A stretch of 64,000 bases of DNA from Amoebidium appalachense (GCA_963693365.1 CAVNZM010000011.1:8122001-8186000); one strand, 5' to 3'. Shown: positions 20,775-34,757, numbered from the stretch's first letter. Notes: a model not told the origin generated them from the letters alone. A program made the numbers and translations.

Positions 20775-23076
20775 CAATGTGACGACCAACAGAATTCAAC
20801 AAAAAGTCTAAAGTGTTCACATTGCCAGCTAGTGTAGCAGATACCCGGAGGGAAAGAGGTAAAACGCGACATAAAAATTCACACCTATCAACATGCTTGC
20901 GATTAAAAAGGTCAGCACAAAAGTGGCACCAGCGGCGATGAAAACAAGAATTACAGCGCCACTGCACAACTTCCCAGGCAATATCAACATCAGAGCACCA
21001 TACAGACTTATCTACTAGGGTGGTATCCATACGTACAGCAGGAGAAATGTATCCTGCCAAAGCTCCCAAAAAGCGATAATGATCGGTACGGTGTTGCCTA
21101 AGGAACATAACACATGCCGACTGAGTTTTACCTTTGATTTCTCTATCAGAACGAGAAAGAAACTTATACTCGTATGGTAATAACGCGAAAAGGCAGAAAA
21201 AACAGGAAGAGAAAAGAAAGAGGGAGTGAGATAGCGAGAGGAAGAATCAGGTGGAAAGAGGGTAGGCTGAGGACATTCAGAAGTAGCGTTGGTGAATCGG
21301 GGGGGAAGAGGGATGGAGGGAGGGGGGAAAGAAAGCATAAAGAGGGTGACCATCAGGTAGCCTAACTAAATGAAAACAAAAACGAAGAGACAATTCCTCC
21401 ATACGACAAACAGCAGACGACAATCCAAACATACTGATTAAGGGAGGCACAAACCGAGTACGAAACAAAGTGCGTAGCGCAGTACCCTGAAAATCGTCGA
21501 ACTCGTTCAGCGCCATTGCCGCCTCGCGAGGTGGGGCGCAGGCCAATAGCGGAAGTCCATATTCGAAAGTCGGCCGTAAAAAAGTTTTATAGTAGAGAAG
21601 AAGGTTCGCAGGATGGATCACAGACTCCTGTTGAAACATATTTGACACGATGTGAAGCTTACCCTTCGCACGAGCGATCCGTGCTGTGAGGAGCTTGCGG
21701 AAATCAATACCCCGTGCAGTAAATGGAATACCCAAATAGTCATAGGTGCTCTGAACAGGAATAGGAAGGCCGGCCAATCGAAAGGAAGTGTTCTTCGAAA
21801 AAGTAGCACACTTTGCAATTCCGACTGTCATGAAATTCTCGGTGCACCATTGATCCACCTGACGAAGCATCTGGTGCATGACATCTTCGGTTAAGGAACA
21901 AAGAACAATATCATCCGCAAAAAGGAGACCCGGTACACGACGGGTATGCAGTTGGCCAAAGGGTTCGAGGGCGCACGCTAAATCGTCAATGAAAACGTCA
22001 AACAACAACGGACTCAGGAGGGACCCCTGCAGAAGACCCCGGGAACGGGAAAAACCAGGTGTTAATGTTCCATTGACCGCCGCGCGTCCGCGAGTGGTAT
22101 CGAACAACGCTTGCAGAAGACGGCCAAAGGGGGCTGGTAAGCCCCGCATAGCTAGCTTATGCTATAACAAACCAGTGGGTACGGTGTCGTAGGCGTTCTT
22201 AAGGTCGATGAAGACAACGTGTGGAGAGCCAGAAGTAATGGATTCATGGAGTAACAGACTGTGAGTATAACACGAATAGGCATGACGAAAGCCCCCTTGA
22301 AGGGAAGAAAGACGGAACACGGCGTTTAAAGAATCGTCGGTGTTAAACGCGCGAAGCATGCAACCCTCGAAGAGCCGACGAAAAACGTTGGTAAGTGTGA
22401 CGGGACGAAAGTCGTTAATGACCCCCTGCGATACCTTCTTACGAACGGGCGTAACGATTGTGTCAAGCCACGAATTTGGAATAAACCCGAGTTCGAAAAA
22501 AGCCGAAAAAAACTCACTAAGAAGGACAGCAAAAGGCGGGGGCGGGGGGGACTCTGTACGATTACGGGGCGGAAGCACGGGAGAAAGAACCTTGAAAAGC
22601 ACGGGAGGAAGAGCATCCGGCCCGCACGCCTTGCGGGGTTTTAACCCCCGTATAGCACCAAAAACAGCCGAAGAGTTGAAATAACTATGAAAAGTGCCCG
22701 GGAACGATCGGTCCGGCTCCCAACTTGGCGGCTGGGAGAGGCCAGCGGGCGGTGATGGAACCGTGGACACGTTAGGAAGCGAAAATAGGGAAGCATAATA
22801 GTCATCGACGGATTCAGCAACGGAGATGGAAGGAGACGGGGCATAGACTTGCACGGAAGGCCCAAACCGACCGGCGGATTTCCAGACCGATAATGCTTCC
22901 TGTAGAGGCAACAACTGTCGTAGGGACTGCAAAACGTGAGACTGTCTCAGCCGAACGGAAGGGTACTCAACCGTGCCCACCACCTGCTCGCCAAGGGCAA
23001 ATAGGAACTCAATGCAAGATCGGCCATGACGAAATCTAGGATTCCTAGATGACGTCACGACACTATGCAATACCAC
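20775..23076 (-). pseudogene. Non-LTR retrotransposon (LINE) reverse transcriptase, decayed
   Basis: On the minus strand a reverse transcriptase domain runs from about 23030 to 21280. Recognisable blocks are LKPRKACGPDALPPVLFKVL, NDFRPVTLTNVFRRLFEG, VVFIDLKNAYDTVP, the GLLQGSLLSPLLFDVFIDDL block, the catalytic LFADDIVLCS and a thumb region ending in HLVRLPDGHP. The C-terminus (about 21140-20780) has a Cys/His finger with CNSCFHRRWCHFC and FNRKHVDRCEF. Disruptions: an in-frame TAG at 22162-22164 between TVPTGLL and HKLAMRG, and in-frame TGA codons at 21277-21279 and about 21247 between the RT and the finger. No endonuclease domain is visible upstream of 23076, so the copy is 5'-truncated. Its 3' end abuts the gag-like ORF. 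Confidence 0.85.
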
Positions 23077-23099
23077 CCACTACCGTAAAAGGCTAAAAT

Positions 23100-23820
23100 C
23101 AATGCGCATTACAACAACCTGACACGTGCTGGCCACCTGCCACTTGGGGGTTTCGAAAACAACCAATTAACAATGAAAACTGTTAACCAAATGAGATTGT
23201 TTTTTGTTGCCATATTGGGAGTTTCAAGCGCATTCTTCCTATTGGTCCGGAGATTGTCCCTCCTATTGGCTGCGCAGTGTTGATGGGAAGCGTCAACATG
23301 CTTCACTTTTCGTTTCTTTTTCATTAAAGTTTTGTTTTCTGTGTTTGTTCGGTGACAGTCAGTTCCCTACGACCGTTTAACCCACCACACCTCAAGCTTG
23401 GAAGCTCAGGTGCCTTCCCCCACCCTCCCCCAACTACCGTGCCCGAATTCACAGTCATACCGTATCGTGTAATCAAAGTGAGTGTGGACCTCGGAGCTCA
23501 GATTTCTTGTTTTGCGGCATGCTTTCTTTTCTTCACTTTGAATCCTTGGTGGGAGGCGCCTGCGACTACGTGCCAGGTAGATGCACACCGCTTGTAGTTT
23601 GCCTTGTATTTTTGCCTTGCTCATGCTCGTTTGGTCTCCATAGATCTCTCGCTTGTAAGCCAGCTTGACGAATCCCACAACAGGAGCATCACCGACGGGA
23701 CTCGTTCTGTCTAGTGTTGCTAGGTAGATAGTTGGGGGCTTGCCTTTGTTCCATCTTATTAATTGAATTTTTGTCCCAACATGTGTTTCCGCAGACGTAA
23801 AGCTCCATCTACCCGGCACC
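23100..23820 (+). promoter_or_regulatory. Upstream region of acetylornithine deacetylase
   Basis: Between the LINE relic and the argE-like start codon. It contains ATTGG boxes near 23240 and 23266 and no microsatellite, unlike most of the window. The ATG at 23821 has a good context (CACCATGTC). A minus-strand frame through here (23406-24131) is open but owes much of its length to the neighbouring (GT)n tract and has no recognisable domain. Confidence 0.35.
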
Positions 23821-23982
23821 ATGTCTTTGGAACAGCTTGCACTTGATAAGGTAAGGACCTCCCCCACTTCACTCCCCAGGCGCCTCGCCTCGCGCCCGTA
23901 TGTGTGTGCGTGTGCGTGTGTTTGTCTGCGTGTGTGTGCGCGTGCGTGTGCGCGCGTGCGTGCGTGCGTGCGTGCGTGCGTG

Positions 23983-24025
<43 letters not shown>

Positions 24026-26161
24026 ACGCACGCGCCTGTGTGTGTGTGCTCGCGCGTGTGTGTGTGCGCGTGTGTGTGTATGCTTGAGTGTGTTTGAGTT
24101 TGTGTGTGTGTGGTTTGTGTGTGTGTGGCACGCGTTTGTGTGTGGTTTGTGTGCTTGTTTGTGTATAGGTGTGTCACAAGGAGAGTAGTTGCTCCATCTT
24201 GGGCAGCAGACAAGTCAAAGTAGATAAACCTTCTACTCCTTCTCCCCCCCTCCCCCCTCCTCCCCCGCTCCCCCTTCCCTTTTCGATGTTTTAAAGTAAT
24301 GGATTAGCATTCAACACCAGTCCCAAAGTTCTGGATTGCTTCTTTCCTTGAACAGTGCATGTGTGCAGGCAGCTTGCACTTCCCCCACCACCACCACAAC
24401 CACCACTGACCACATCCACCACTAACCACCCACCCGCACCCCCGTCCACCTACCCCCTCACCCCCTCACTCCCCTCACCCCCCCCCCACCCCCTTTCCTC
24501 CCCTCCATCACGAAAAGCAATTGAGAGCGCAAAGAATGATTGAATGAAAGAAAACTGTTGTCTGATAGCGGCAGAAAGAGGCGGGGAGGGTTTGGGGGGG
24601 GGGGGGGGGGGGGGGGGGGGGTTTCCATGCATGCTCTCACGATGGCCACTGTTATTCTCTGTGGAAGCAACACCCACTGGCTGTATTGCACACCAAGTAC
24701 TTACTCGGAAGAAATGATATTACATAGATGGTTTCATGAACATTAAACAATGACACTTGCCAGGACAGGTGTGTGTCTTTGCTTTTCATCCGCCGGGGAG
24801 GGGGGCGAGGGGGGGGCTTGGTGTTTTTCTACCCCTTTGAACATGTCGGGGGCTTGTAAGGCGGAAACATTTAATTCGGTTTTCAGAGGAGGGCAAAGGC
24901 TCAGTTACATTTGAGTTGAGAGGGGGGGGGGGGGGGGGGGGGACTGCTTGCTGTTAACCCCAAAAAATGTATATGAACGTCCCCCCAAAAAAACTAACTA
25001 AAAACTATCTCCATACTTCCGATAATGCTTCAGGATGAGTATATCTCGCTTCTATCCAAACTTATTGGCGAAGCCCGTTATCTCCAAAACAGCCCTCCCA
25101 AGTATATGCCGGAGGAGTCTCGTGCAGCACGCCACGTTCTAAAGGTAACCCCCCCCCCCCCCCCCCCCCCTCCCCCCTCCCCCTCTGCCTATCCCTCTCC
25201 CCACGTTCCCATTTTTATTAGGTTTAATTTCTGCTTTTTGTATTTTGTAACGTTTTGTTTGTTGTCTTTTGATGTCCTCTCCTCCATAATCCAGCCCTCT
25301 AATGCATATATCCCCCCCCCCCCTCCCCCCCCCCCCCCCCTCCTCCTCCCCCTTCCTCCCCGCCCCAGTCCGCCCCTCTCCTTTAATTCCCCCCTCTCCC
25401 TCTCCTCTCTCTCTCTCTCCCTCCCTCCCCCCGCTCCTTCTCTCCCTCCCTCTCTTTCTCTCTCTTCCCCCCCTCTCACGCGCGTGTTCTTTTTCTCTCT
25501 CTCGTCCCCCCCCCCCCCCCCCCCCCCCGTCTTTTCTTTACCTCCCTCTCTCTCACTCCCTTCCTCCTTCCCCCCCCCCCTCTTCCCCCCACTGCCCTAG
25601 CTTTCCCGCCGTCTTAGAAATTATGTACGAGGACGTTAAGGAGTCTAACCCTGTTCTTTTTTGGAGGCTAATGACCCTCCAGGTGTGTTATATGTTCGAA
25701 TATTTTCTGCCCGTACTATACTTTTGGTTGGTTTCGCCTTTTGTATCTGCAGCCCAGGTTCATCACTTTGCTACCATGGTTGCCATACAAATCCCCCCAC
25801 CTCCCCCCCTCCCCCCCCCCCCCCCCCCCCCCCCCCACCCAGTGTCTCATGTCCAACCCATCAATTCATACATCCCCCCCCCCCCCCCCCCCCCCCGGGA
25901 GGGGGAGGGGGAGGGGGGCGGGCCTGGTGATAAACGGAATACCACCTTGACACCACGTGCACCGTTGTTTTATTGGTTTTCAGGCAGAATAACCCTGCAG
26001 GATTGGTTGTAGATCATCAGTGGTTGTTTCTGATTGGCCAACACCCCACCCACTAGGAACTTGAGCCGTACACCCAACCCAACGGACCTCTTGTGGTTGA
26101 CCTGATTGAGTACCACGAAGTGAGTGTGCCTCCCCCCCCCCCCCCCCCCCCCCCCCCCTCC

Positions 26162-26192
<31 letters not shown>

Positions 26193-26219
26193 ACACACGC
26201 ACGCACGCACACAGACACA

Positions 26220-26294
<75 letters not shown>

Positions 26295-26334
26295 TCACAC
26301 TCATACACACACATAGACACACACTCACACGCAC

Positions 26335-26368
<34 letters not shown>

Positions 26369-26525
26369 ACACACACACTCACTCACTCACACGTGTGTAT
26401 TTCAGCTACATGCTGCATTGGTTTGCCCACACCGATTAAAACGTCTTTCAAGTTCTACCTGCACAGTTGTTTGATTGCTGGGTTGTGCTTTTCATCTCCG
26501 TTGCTTTTGTATTGTGTGCTTGTGT

Positions 26526-26556
<31 letters not shown>

Positions 26557-26894
26557 GGGGGGGGAGAAGCTGCTCGTGAAGTCTTTACTTCCATCGTATG
26601 CAGCCCTTGTTTCCATCCAATACCCCCTCCCTCCCCCCCCCCCCCCTCCCCCTCTCCCCCCTTCCCCCGTACACGGAGATTTTGGAATTCGGGGTTGACC
26701 CCACGTTTCTCGACTGCAGAATCGTGGCAATGTGATCATCCAATACCCAGCCACGATCGGCGATCCGGCCACGGCACCGACAATCGGATTTGTGGGCAGC
26801 CATTTGGATGTGGTGACGGCCCACGAGGAGAACTGGAGCTTCCCTGCATTCGAACTGACTATCGAGGTATTGTTCTGCTCTTTAATCTTTTTTT

Positions 26895-26948
<54 letters not shown>

Positions 26949-27056
26949 TTCAAAGACAAACTTTCTACTCACACTTCCTGAATTATCCATCCCCTCCCTT
27001 CCTACCCCCACCCTCCCGTCCCCATCTCTGCTCACACATACACACGTGCGCACACA

Positions 27057-27119
<63 letters not shown>

Positions 27120-27240
27120 GCACACACGCACACACGCACACACACACACACACACACACCAAACACCAAACACCAAACACCAAACACTCACCCAGCCACA
27201 CAAATCTCAAACCTTCACACACACACACCTACACACACAT

Positions 27241-27316
<76 letters not shown>

Positions 27317-28043
27317 ACACCCACATTTCACACACGTACACACACCTACACATTCGCTCACACACCCACATCCGACACACATACCCAAACACACACACAC
27401 GTACACACCTACATCCCACACACACATACACACGCAGGGAGATGAACTTCGTGGGCGTGGCACCACAGACTGTCTGGGCCACGTTGCTCTACTTACGTGC
27501 CTGTTCAAGCACCTAGCCATCAACAAGATACCACTCAAGGTTACCGTTGCTGCTGTGTTCATTGCATCGGAGGAAAACTCATCCATCCCTGGGGTTGGCG
27601 TCGATGGTCTTCTGGAAAATGGGAAGCTCGATTTTCTCAAGAGGGTACGTGTGTGGTCGGTTTGTGTTTGTGTGTCTGTAATTCCCTGGCTTTATAATGG
27701 TGTGTGTGTGTGCAGGCGCTCTCGAGTAATTGTGTGTGCGTGGGTGTGTGGGTGTGGGTGTGGGTGTGTGTAAGAGTGGATGTGTGTGTGGTTGGGTGGG
27801 TGGGTGGGTGTGTGCATGTGTGTATGTGTGCACGTAGCGTGTGTGCCTTGGAGAACTGTGGGAGAGCCTTTACCTCCTCCCTCCTCCCCGTTCTTCCACT
27901 CATTGCCCCACCACCACCCCACCACCACCACCACCACCACACCCCGAGAGTAGGGGGGACGACACACACTCTCTCTCTTTTTCTCCTCCCCTCTGTCATA
28001 CTCACACTCTCACTCTCACTACACCACATCCACACCCACACAT

Positions 28044-28079
<36 letters not shown>

Positions 28080-28699
28080 CCCTCCTCAACCCCCATCACC
28101 CCAGATCCTCCCCCCCCCCCCCCCCCCCTCCCTCCTTCCACCCCCCTCCACCTCCCTCCCTTCCCCCCCCCCCCCCCCCCCCCCCCCAAAAGTAAAAAAA
28201 AAAAGGAAAAAAAAAAAGAAAGAAAGAAGAAACCCCCACTCACCGACACTTCCTCCCTATCCCAGGGCCCGGTGTTCTGGGTGGACAGTGCGGACACACA
28301 CCCCTGTGTGGGCACGTGCAGTGCGCTGACGTTTGAGCTGACGGCATATGGAAAGACCTTCCACGCCGGCCTACCCCATCAGGGTATCAACGCATTGGAG
28401 CTCGTGATGGAGGTGGGTTTCCTTATGTTGTATCTGTTGTGGAATTATGTTTCTCTGTGTTCTGTTTCTCTAACAGGTGCGTCTGGGTTCCTCTCTGTTG
28501 TATCAGTTTGATCAAAAGTATGAAGAAAGGAAAAGAGTACACTCTCTCCCTTCTTTCTCTCCGTCCCTCATATCCCTCTCTAAATCTATCTCTCTTTCTC
28601 TCTCTCTCTCCCCCCCCCCCCTCCCCCCCTCTCCCCCCCCCCCCACGACGACTTCAAAAACAATCCCCCCTCCTCCCCCTCCCCCTCCTCCCCCCCCCC

Positions 28700-28744
<45 letters not shown>

Positions 28745-29245
28745 ACCACCCTTCCCCTGCTTGACCCCTGTCCCTCTCTCTTACCGTTTGTGCCCTTCCC
28801 ATCATATCCTTCCATCAAACCCTCCCCGTCCCCTTTCTCCTCCCCCCCCCCCCACCCCACCCCACCTACCCACCCACCCCCTTTTTTTTCCTCCTTATGG
28901 CCTTTTCTCACCCCCCCCCCCCCCCCCCCCCTTCCCCCCCCTCTCCCCCCCACAAAAAAAAAAAAAAAAAAAAAAACCCTGCTCAGGCTTCAGCTGAGAT
29001 CCAGCGGCGGTTCTACAGTGCATTTGGGCCCCACGCCATGGAGGCCAACTACCCGTTTGCCACCAGCAGCACCATGAAGCCCACGCTGGTCAAGATTGCT
29101 GACGGCAGCCTCAATGCCCTGCCCGGCAAGTGCACCCTGGCTGGGGACATCCGCATCATTCCCTTCTACGATGTGGATGAGGCAAAAGCAACCATGCTCA
29201 AGGTGTGGAAAATACACACATGTGCATGCGCGCGCGGGCAGGCAG

Positions 29246-29284
<39 letters not shown>

Positions 29285-30755
29285 GTGGCACGGACACACA
29301 CACACGCACACACACACACTGGCACATACACACGCACGGACGCACGCACACTCATAAGCACGCATACACACACACACATTTTTTTTGGGGGGGGGGGGGA
29401 GGTTGGGGCAGAGAGAGGAAAGGAGATAGAGAGACACGGGTGCACTCACACACACATACGAGAGAGACGAGACACCCACACCCACACACACAGACACACA
29501 CAGAAAGAGGGAGAGAGTGAGAGACAAAGGGAGAAACATACACTTCTTGGCGTTACATATTTGTCCAACTCTGAAATGCCGAAATATACACGAGTTCGCA
29601 ATCACTAAGCAGTGGTTCAAATCTGATTGCCTCGCTTCAAAATGAGCCGCGGCAAATTTTACGGTCGCTTGTCTCAATGGCTATCAAAAACCATATAATG
29701 ACTTTAAAGTCCAAAATATGAATAGAAAACAGGCTTTGGCCTCCTAAATAATAATTTGACAAACGATGCGACACATATTTTTTATATAGCAACATGGGGT
29801 GTCCGACGCTTATTTCATGGTCAAAACAATGAAAAACGCTATTTTTTGTCTTAGACGATCGGCCCAAGGGTTGGCTGCCGCCGCAGTCGCCGGCCCCACA
29901 CCCAGACGGTTTTGGTCGATTTTGACGATGAAGGACGCGTCGGACAATTGCGACTCCTTATATCAATATTGCGCGTTTTCTTAATTCCAACAACTTTTGC
30001 TAGTTGACAAAAACCTGTTCTCTAGGTGAAATCGGGCTTAAATTGCCCTTCCTCGGCTGTACATTAGTGCTCTGGCCCAATCTCGACCGTAAACCGTACA
30101 CCGCAAAACACAACCAATCGGATCATACCAACGAACCTTATATAGTTATCCAAAGACTTTTGGAATTCGATTGCGAACTGGTGTATCATACCGTGAGTGC
30201 TGCCATCTGCCATATGCACTCACCACCCCCCTGGCCATCCACGTTTCTGTTAACAGAGTAGCATATAATTTACTCACACAGTACGCTAAGGTGTACGAGC
30301 ACCAACAATCTTTCTTGTTCAGTTACATTATGACGCTGCAGTTGAGTGGCCAAATGGGCTACACCCAAGCATTACCTAACATGGCTATTTTTCCTCCACA
30401 GTGGGTGGACGAAATCAACGCCAACATCGACAGCCTACCCAAGCGTGGCCCCTTCAGCCCCTACCACCTCCCCAACGAGAACCGCAGCGGTAGGATCGAG
30501 CTCACATTCAATTCCCATGGGAACAGGGGGATTGCATGTGACTTAAATTCGCCTGGTTTCCAAGCCCTGAAAGCGGCAACAGAAGAGTTCGTGGGGGTGT
30601 GCACGCCTGTAGCGGTAGGGGGAGCCCTGCCGTTGGTGAGGGACTTGCAAGAGGCTGGGCTGGATGTGCAGATTGCTGGTTATGGCGTCATGGCAAGGTG
30701 TGTGTGCTGGTGTGTGTTAAGAGGCTGAAAGAGAGTTGGAGAATGGAGACGAAGT

Positions 30756-30799
<44 letters not shown>

Positions 30800-31236
30800 G
30801 GGGGGGGGGAGAGAGAGAGGTGGGGTTGGGTGGGTGGGTGGGTGGGGGGGGGGGGAGGGGATCGGCCGAGGGGGATGGAGGGCTGGAGGAAAGGGGGGGG
30901 GGGGGGGGGGGGGGGGGGGGGAGGATATGACATCTTGTTTTTTACCAGTGAGCAGTGGGTATCCTAAACGTCCGCTTGAGACACTATTTTGTGTGTGTCC
31001 TCTACATACATGTTCTATCGTTCTCTCTTGTCACTCACATGAATCTCTGTCGATTTATGTATGTCCATCCCTTTCTCTCTCTCCCTCCCTCTCTCTCTCT
31101 CCCCCCCCTCTCCCCCCCCCCCCCCCCCCCCCCCTCGTCCCCCCTCCCGCCCTCCCTCTCTCCCTCCCTCCCTCCCTCCCTCCCCCCCCCCCCCCCCCCT
31201 CCCTCCTTCCCTCCCTCCCTCCCTCCCTCCCTCCCT

Positions 31237-31267
<31 letters not shown>

Positions 31268-31512
31268 TCCCCCCCCTCCCTCCCCCTCTCTCCCCCACCC
31301 ACCACCATCACCATCACCAAATACCCCTTATCCTAATCAAGTGCTGAGAAAGAGAAACGTTTGTGTGAAGATCGTAAACCCATGCGGTTGTTTTTCTTTT
31401 CTACAGGTACCATGCCGACAATGAGATGTGTCTCCTTTCCCACATGGTTCGGGCATTTAAAATCCTGGCGGGGGTCGTCAGCCGCATCGACAAGAACACC
31501 CCCAGTGCTTGA
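23821..31512 (+). CDS. argE: Acetylornithine deacetylase, plant/Dictyostelium type (M20 family), nine exons
   Basis: Zinc/cobalt M20 hydrolase, predicted to cleave N2-acetyl-L-ornithine to ornithine and acetate in arginine synthesis. Exons: 23821-23850, 25034-25144, 26057-26119, 26720-26866, 27438-27644, 28266-28412, 28987-29202, 30402-30697, 31407-31512. All junctions are GT-AG; the first seven are phase 0 and the last is phase 2. The product is about 440 aa, as in Arabidopsis At4g17830. Metal and catalytic motifs: [17 protein letters not shown] (His and Asp ligands), [14 protein letters not shown] (bridging Asp), [18 protein letters not shown] (catalytic Glu pair), [15 protein letters not shown] (Asp ligand), [17 protein letters not shown] (dimer-domain His) and the C-terminal [17 protein letters not shown] (last His ligand). 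Every expected residue is present, so it should be functional. The stop is TGA. Introns carry long homopolymers and dinucleotide repeats. It is distinct from bacterial ArgE in sequence, and the substrate is inferred from family. Confidence 0.93.
26220..26281. repeat. (AC)n microsatellite in deacetylase intron 3
   Basis: About 30 AC units inside a longer degenerate CA/CG block (26178-26390) that follows a poly-C run. Confidence 0.95.
26883..27420. repeat. T-G junction and (AC)n blocks in deacetylase intron 4
   Basis: T16 then G44 at 26888-26947, followed by AC-rich blocks with about 36 units at 27242-27314. Confidence 0.9.
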
Positions 31513-32482
31513 AATTTCGTGCAAATTAAAGAAGGCAAATGTGGTTTTGAAATTTCTGTTGTGTGGAATTGGCTGGATGAAAACTCATTAGGTGGTTGTT
31601 TGTTGAAAAGAGATATGTGCATTCTTTGATTCCTGGAAGAGATATGAACACGAAGGAAAGAAAGCAATGTGTGTAATTCCAATCACACTTGTAAAGAGTC
31701 TCATTTTCAACTGAGGTTGAGTGAGTAGGCAAGATGTTGATAAAATCTGTGTGCGGAGTTGAGTATGGAACAGGAAACAAGGGCCGGATGGGCTTTATAT
31801 ATCTCTGGATACGTATATCCCGATTTTGCAAGGCGATATTCAGCTTCGGTAGATTGTGGTATATTCTAACGTTTGGTGAGAATTCTGTTGGCCTGGTGCC
31901 GACACCTGATATCAACCTAACATGCACATGTATGTTGATAATAAACAGCACATTCCATGCATATCCTGTATATGCATATCCAAATCTTCGATATTCAATA
32001 GTATCCATATCCTGGGATTGTACGTATATCCAAGAATTTCGCTATTTCTTATATGGTTATCCAAGTATCTCCATTTTCGCGCACACAGATGATATCCAAA
32101 ACCTTATACCATGGCATGAATATCCAAATATCCCGATTTCCCGTATATTTATATCTAAATCTCCCGATATTCCGCATGACTCAGTATCACAACATTGCAT
32201 TACGCCTATCCTGTATCGCTCGAACATGTGCGCATGTTTGTGGCTGTGTCCCTGTCAAGGAGACACTATCCCCGGTATGTGCACCAACCGAGCTCTCCTC
32301 ATGGATGATTGTGTTCTACTGAGATATTGATATGTACCATCCAGCACCCTATAGCTGTAATTATAAATAAATCGAACCTGTCTCTCTATAGAACGACGTC
32401 TCGTGCATGCCAGCACACGTACGGGTGCATACATGAATGTGAGTGTGGGTGGGCTCTGCCGGTTGTGTGCTTTTTTTTTTTT

Positions 32483-32524
<42 letters not shown>

Positions 32525-33340
32525 GATCATGAGTGGTTACGGTGGATATAAGCGCACATTTGTTTGTGTGTGCGTGTGAACACTTGTTCTCTGCTAATGT
32601 GTGTTCTTGTCATATCCAGGGCATCAGACGGAGCCTGAAGCATTAGAAAATTGTGCGAGTGGATGCACCATTTATCGTGTTAAAAAAATAAAATAAAAAA
32701 AGGTGGAAACGCAAGAGGAGGTCCCGGCGGTGGGGGGGGGGGGGGGGGGGGGGGGGGATAGGACTTTACGCAGCATAGCTATATGGAAAGAACTTCAAAA
32801 ATAATACCAAATGTTATTTGATATTATATGTACCGGGGCCCATGAAAAGAAATGAAGACAAACGACATAGGCTAACGTTACCTATGATTGTAGTCGAATA
32901 TATTTGAAGTCCATCGATTTTGAGGCTAACAACACATCTCCTTTATCATCTATGCACATCCCCCCCCCCTCCCCCCCCCCCCCCACTTTTCTCTTCTTGA
33001 CCCTGTAACCCTTTTTACACCCTGTACTTCTGAGGACTCCCGACACTCTAATCGAAACCCCCCCCCCCCCCCCCCCCCCCCCCCGCCACCCACCCACCCA
33101 CCTCCCCCTCCCCCCTCCCCTCCCCCCTCCTCCCCGCTCCCCCCTCCCCTCCCTCTCCCGCCTCCCCCGCCTCCCCTCTCTCCCTTCCTGCCAGCCACAG
33201 CAGCTAGCCACACCCCAGAGGTCCGCCAGCCCCCCGTGTCCTTTCATCATGGATCTGCCTTCTTTTATACCATAAGTAACTCACTTCGTCCCCACCTCAC
33301 TCAATATACCCGTTTCTGTTTTCTTTCTACTTGCGACTAC
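31513..33340. other. Intergenic region with degenerate AT-rich repeats
   Basis: It follows the deacetylase stop. From about 31790 to 32180 the motif ATATCC/TATCC with CCCGAT recurs irregularly (for example AATATCCAAATATCCCGAT), giving a long open frame without protein character. A T22-G30 junction lies at 32471-32522, a poly-G block at 32732-32758, and C-rich tracts with (CACC)n at 32957-33190. Confidence 0.5.
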
Positions 33341-33344
33341 TCAG

Positions 33345-33442
33345 AAACGCGAGGCTTCTACGACTGAAAGCACTCTCGCAAACCGCCTTTTGGACGCACT
33401 GCATGAGCAGATATCTCCGCCTACCCACCCACCCACCCACCT
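33345..33442 (+). pseudogene. Candidate exon fragment truncated at left arm of the inverted duplication
   Basis: After a pyrimidine-rich acceptor (TTGCGACTACTCAG) a frame reads KREASTTESTLANRLLDALH and EQISPP, a helical, protein-like composition. It then runs into (CCCA)n and stops where homology to the right arm begins near 33445. No upstream exon was found. It may be the remaining end of a gene interrupted by the rearrangement, but one exon is thin evidence. Confidence 0.3.
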
Positions 33443-33573
33443 AGTGTAGGTGTGCATGCGTGCGTGCGTGCATGCATGCATGCATGTGCGCATGTGTGCG
33501 TGCGTCTGTTAGTGCATGAAGGGGGGGGGGAATGTGTGTGAGTGTGTATGTGTGTGTAAGCGGTGCTTAGTGT

Positions 33574-33615
<42 letters not shown>

Positions 33616-33757
33616 GCTTATGTGTGTGTGTGGGGGGGGGGGGGGGGGGGGGGGGGTGAGTATCTGTGGTGTGTGGTGCATGTGTGTGTTTATATCTCTT
33701 TTTGTGTTTGTATTTCTGTGTGGATTTGCGTGCACGTGTGTGTGTGAGTGTGTGTTC

Positions 33758-33797
<40 letters not shown>

Positions 33798-33842
33798 CGA
33801 TGTACGAACTTTGTTTGGTAAAATGTGCGGGCACACGTGCGC

Positions 33843-33873
<31 letters not shown>

Positions 33874-34714
33874 TGTTCGTGTGTGTGTGTGTGTGTGCGT
33901 GCGTGTGTGTGTGTGTGTGTGTGTGTGCTCGTGTGTGTGAGTGTGTTGTGTGTGTGTGTGTGTGTGTTTGTGTGTGTGTTTGTGGTTGTGTGTGTGTGTG
34001 TGTGTGTGTTCTGGGTACTCACATTTGTTTTGTTTATTCGCACTTTGCAGATATTTTTAGTCCTCGGAGCAGGGGAACACGGTGGAGGGGGACGAGAGGG
34101 GGAGAGGTTGGGGGGATGAATATCTCCTGATGGAGTTTTTGAGCAGGAAGTGACGCAACAATACATGTAACGATAGGCTCCTAGACCACCACACCGTAGC
34201 CACCCTCTATGTACAACACCATATTGGGGGGGGGGGGGGGGGGGGGGGAGGGGAGGGGGGGAGGGGGGGGGGGGGGGTTGCAACGGTCGGTGTGTGTTTG
34301 CCATGAGGAAATCCAGATACGGGATGCTTTGCATGCGATCAAACACACACAGGCTGTTTAGTATCTAGCTGCCATAGATTTCTTTCATGCCCTTGTGTGC
34401 GTTGATATGCTATATGTAAGCAATGCCCGGCAGTGTACCGGCCCGTATATGGTTATGAGATGCTTGTAACGGTTTATGGTGAATATGACACCTGGGGTGT
34501 TGTCATATTGGCCGGTGGGAGCGGCAAATTTAAATAAATGTGCATTGATCCCCTATCCCAGTGCCAAGTAGCCTCGGGGTGTATTTTTCCGATGTACATA
34601 TCATGCATATGGGGCACATGTTGTGTTTCTGGATTGGCCGGAGGGAGCGGCCAATAGAGTGCAATGATCCCCTGTTTGTATGTGTGTGGGATGATGGGGC
34701 AGAGAAGGGGGATC

Positions 34715-34757
<43 letters not shown>

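Noticed and set aside
23406-24131. 241-codon minus-strand frame overlapping the deacetylase start
   Set aside because: Part is (GT)n and the rest has no motif. It overlaps a well-supported exon on the other strand.
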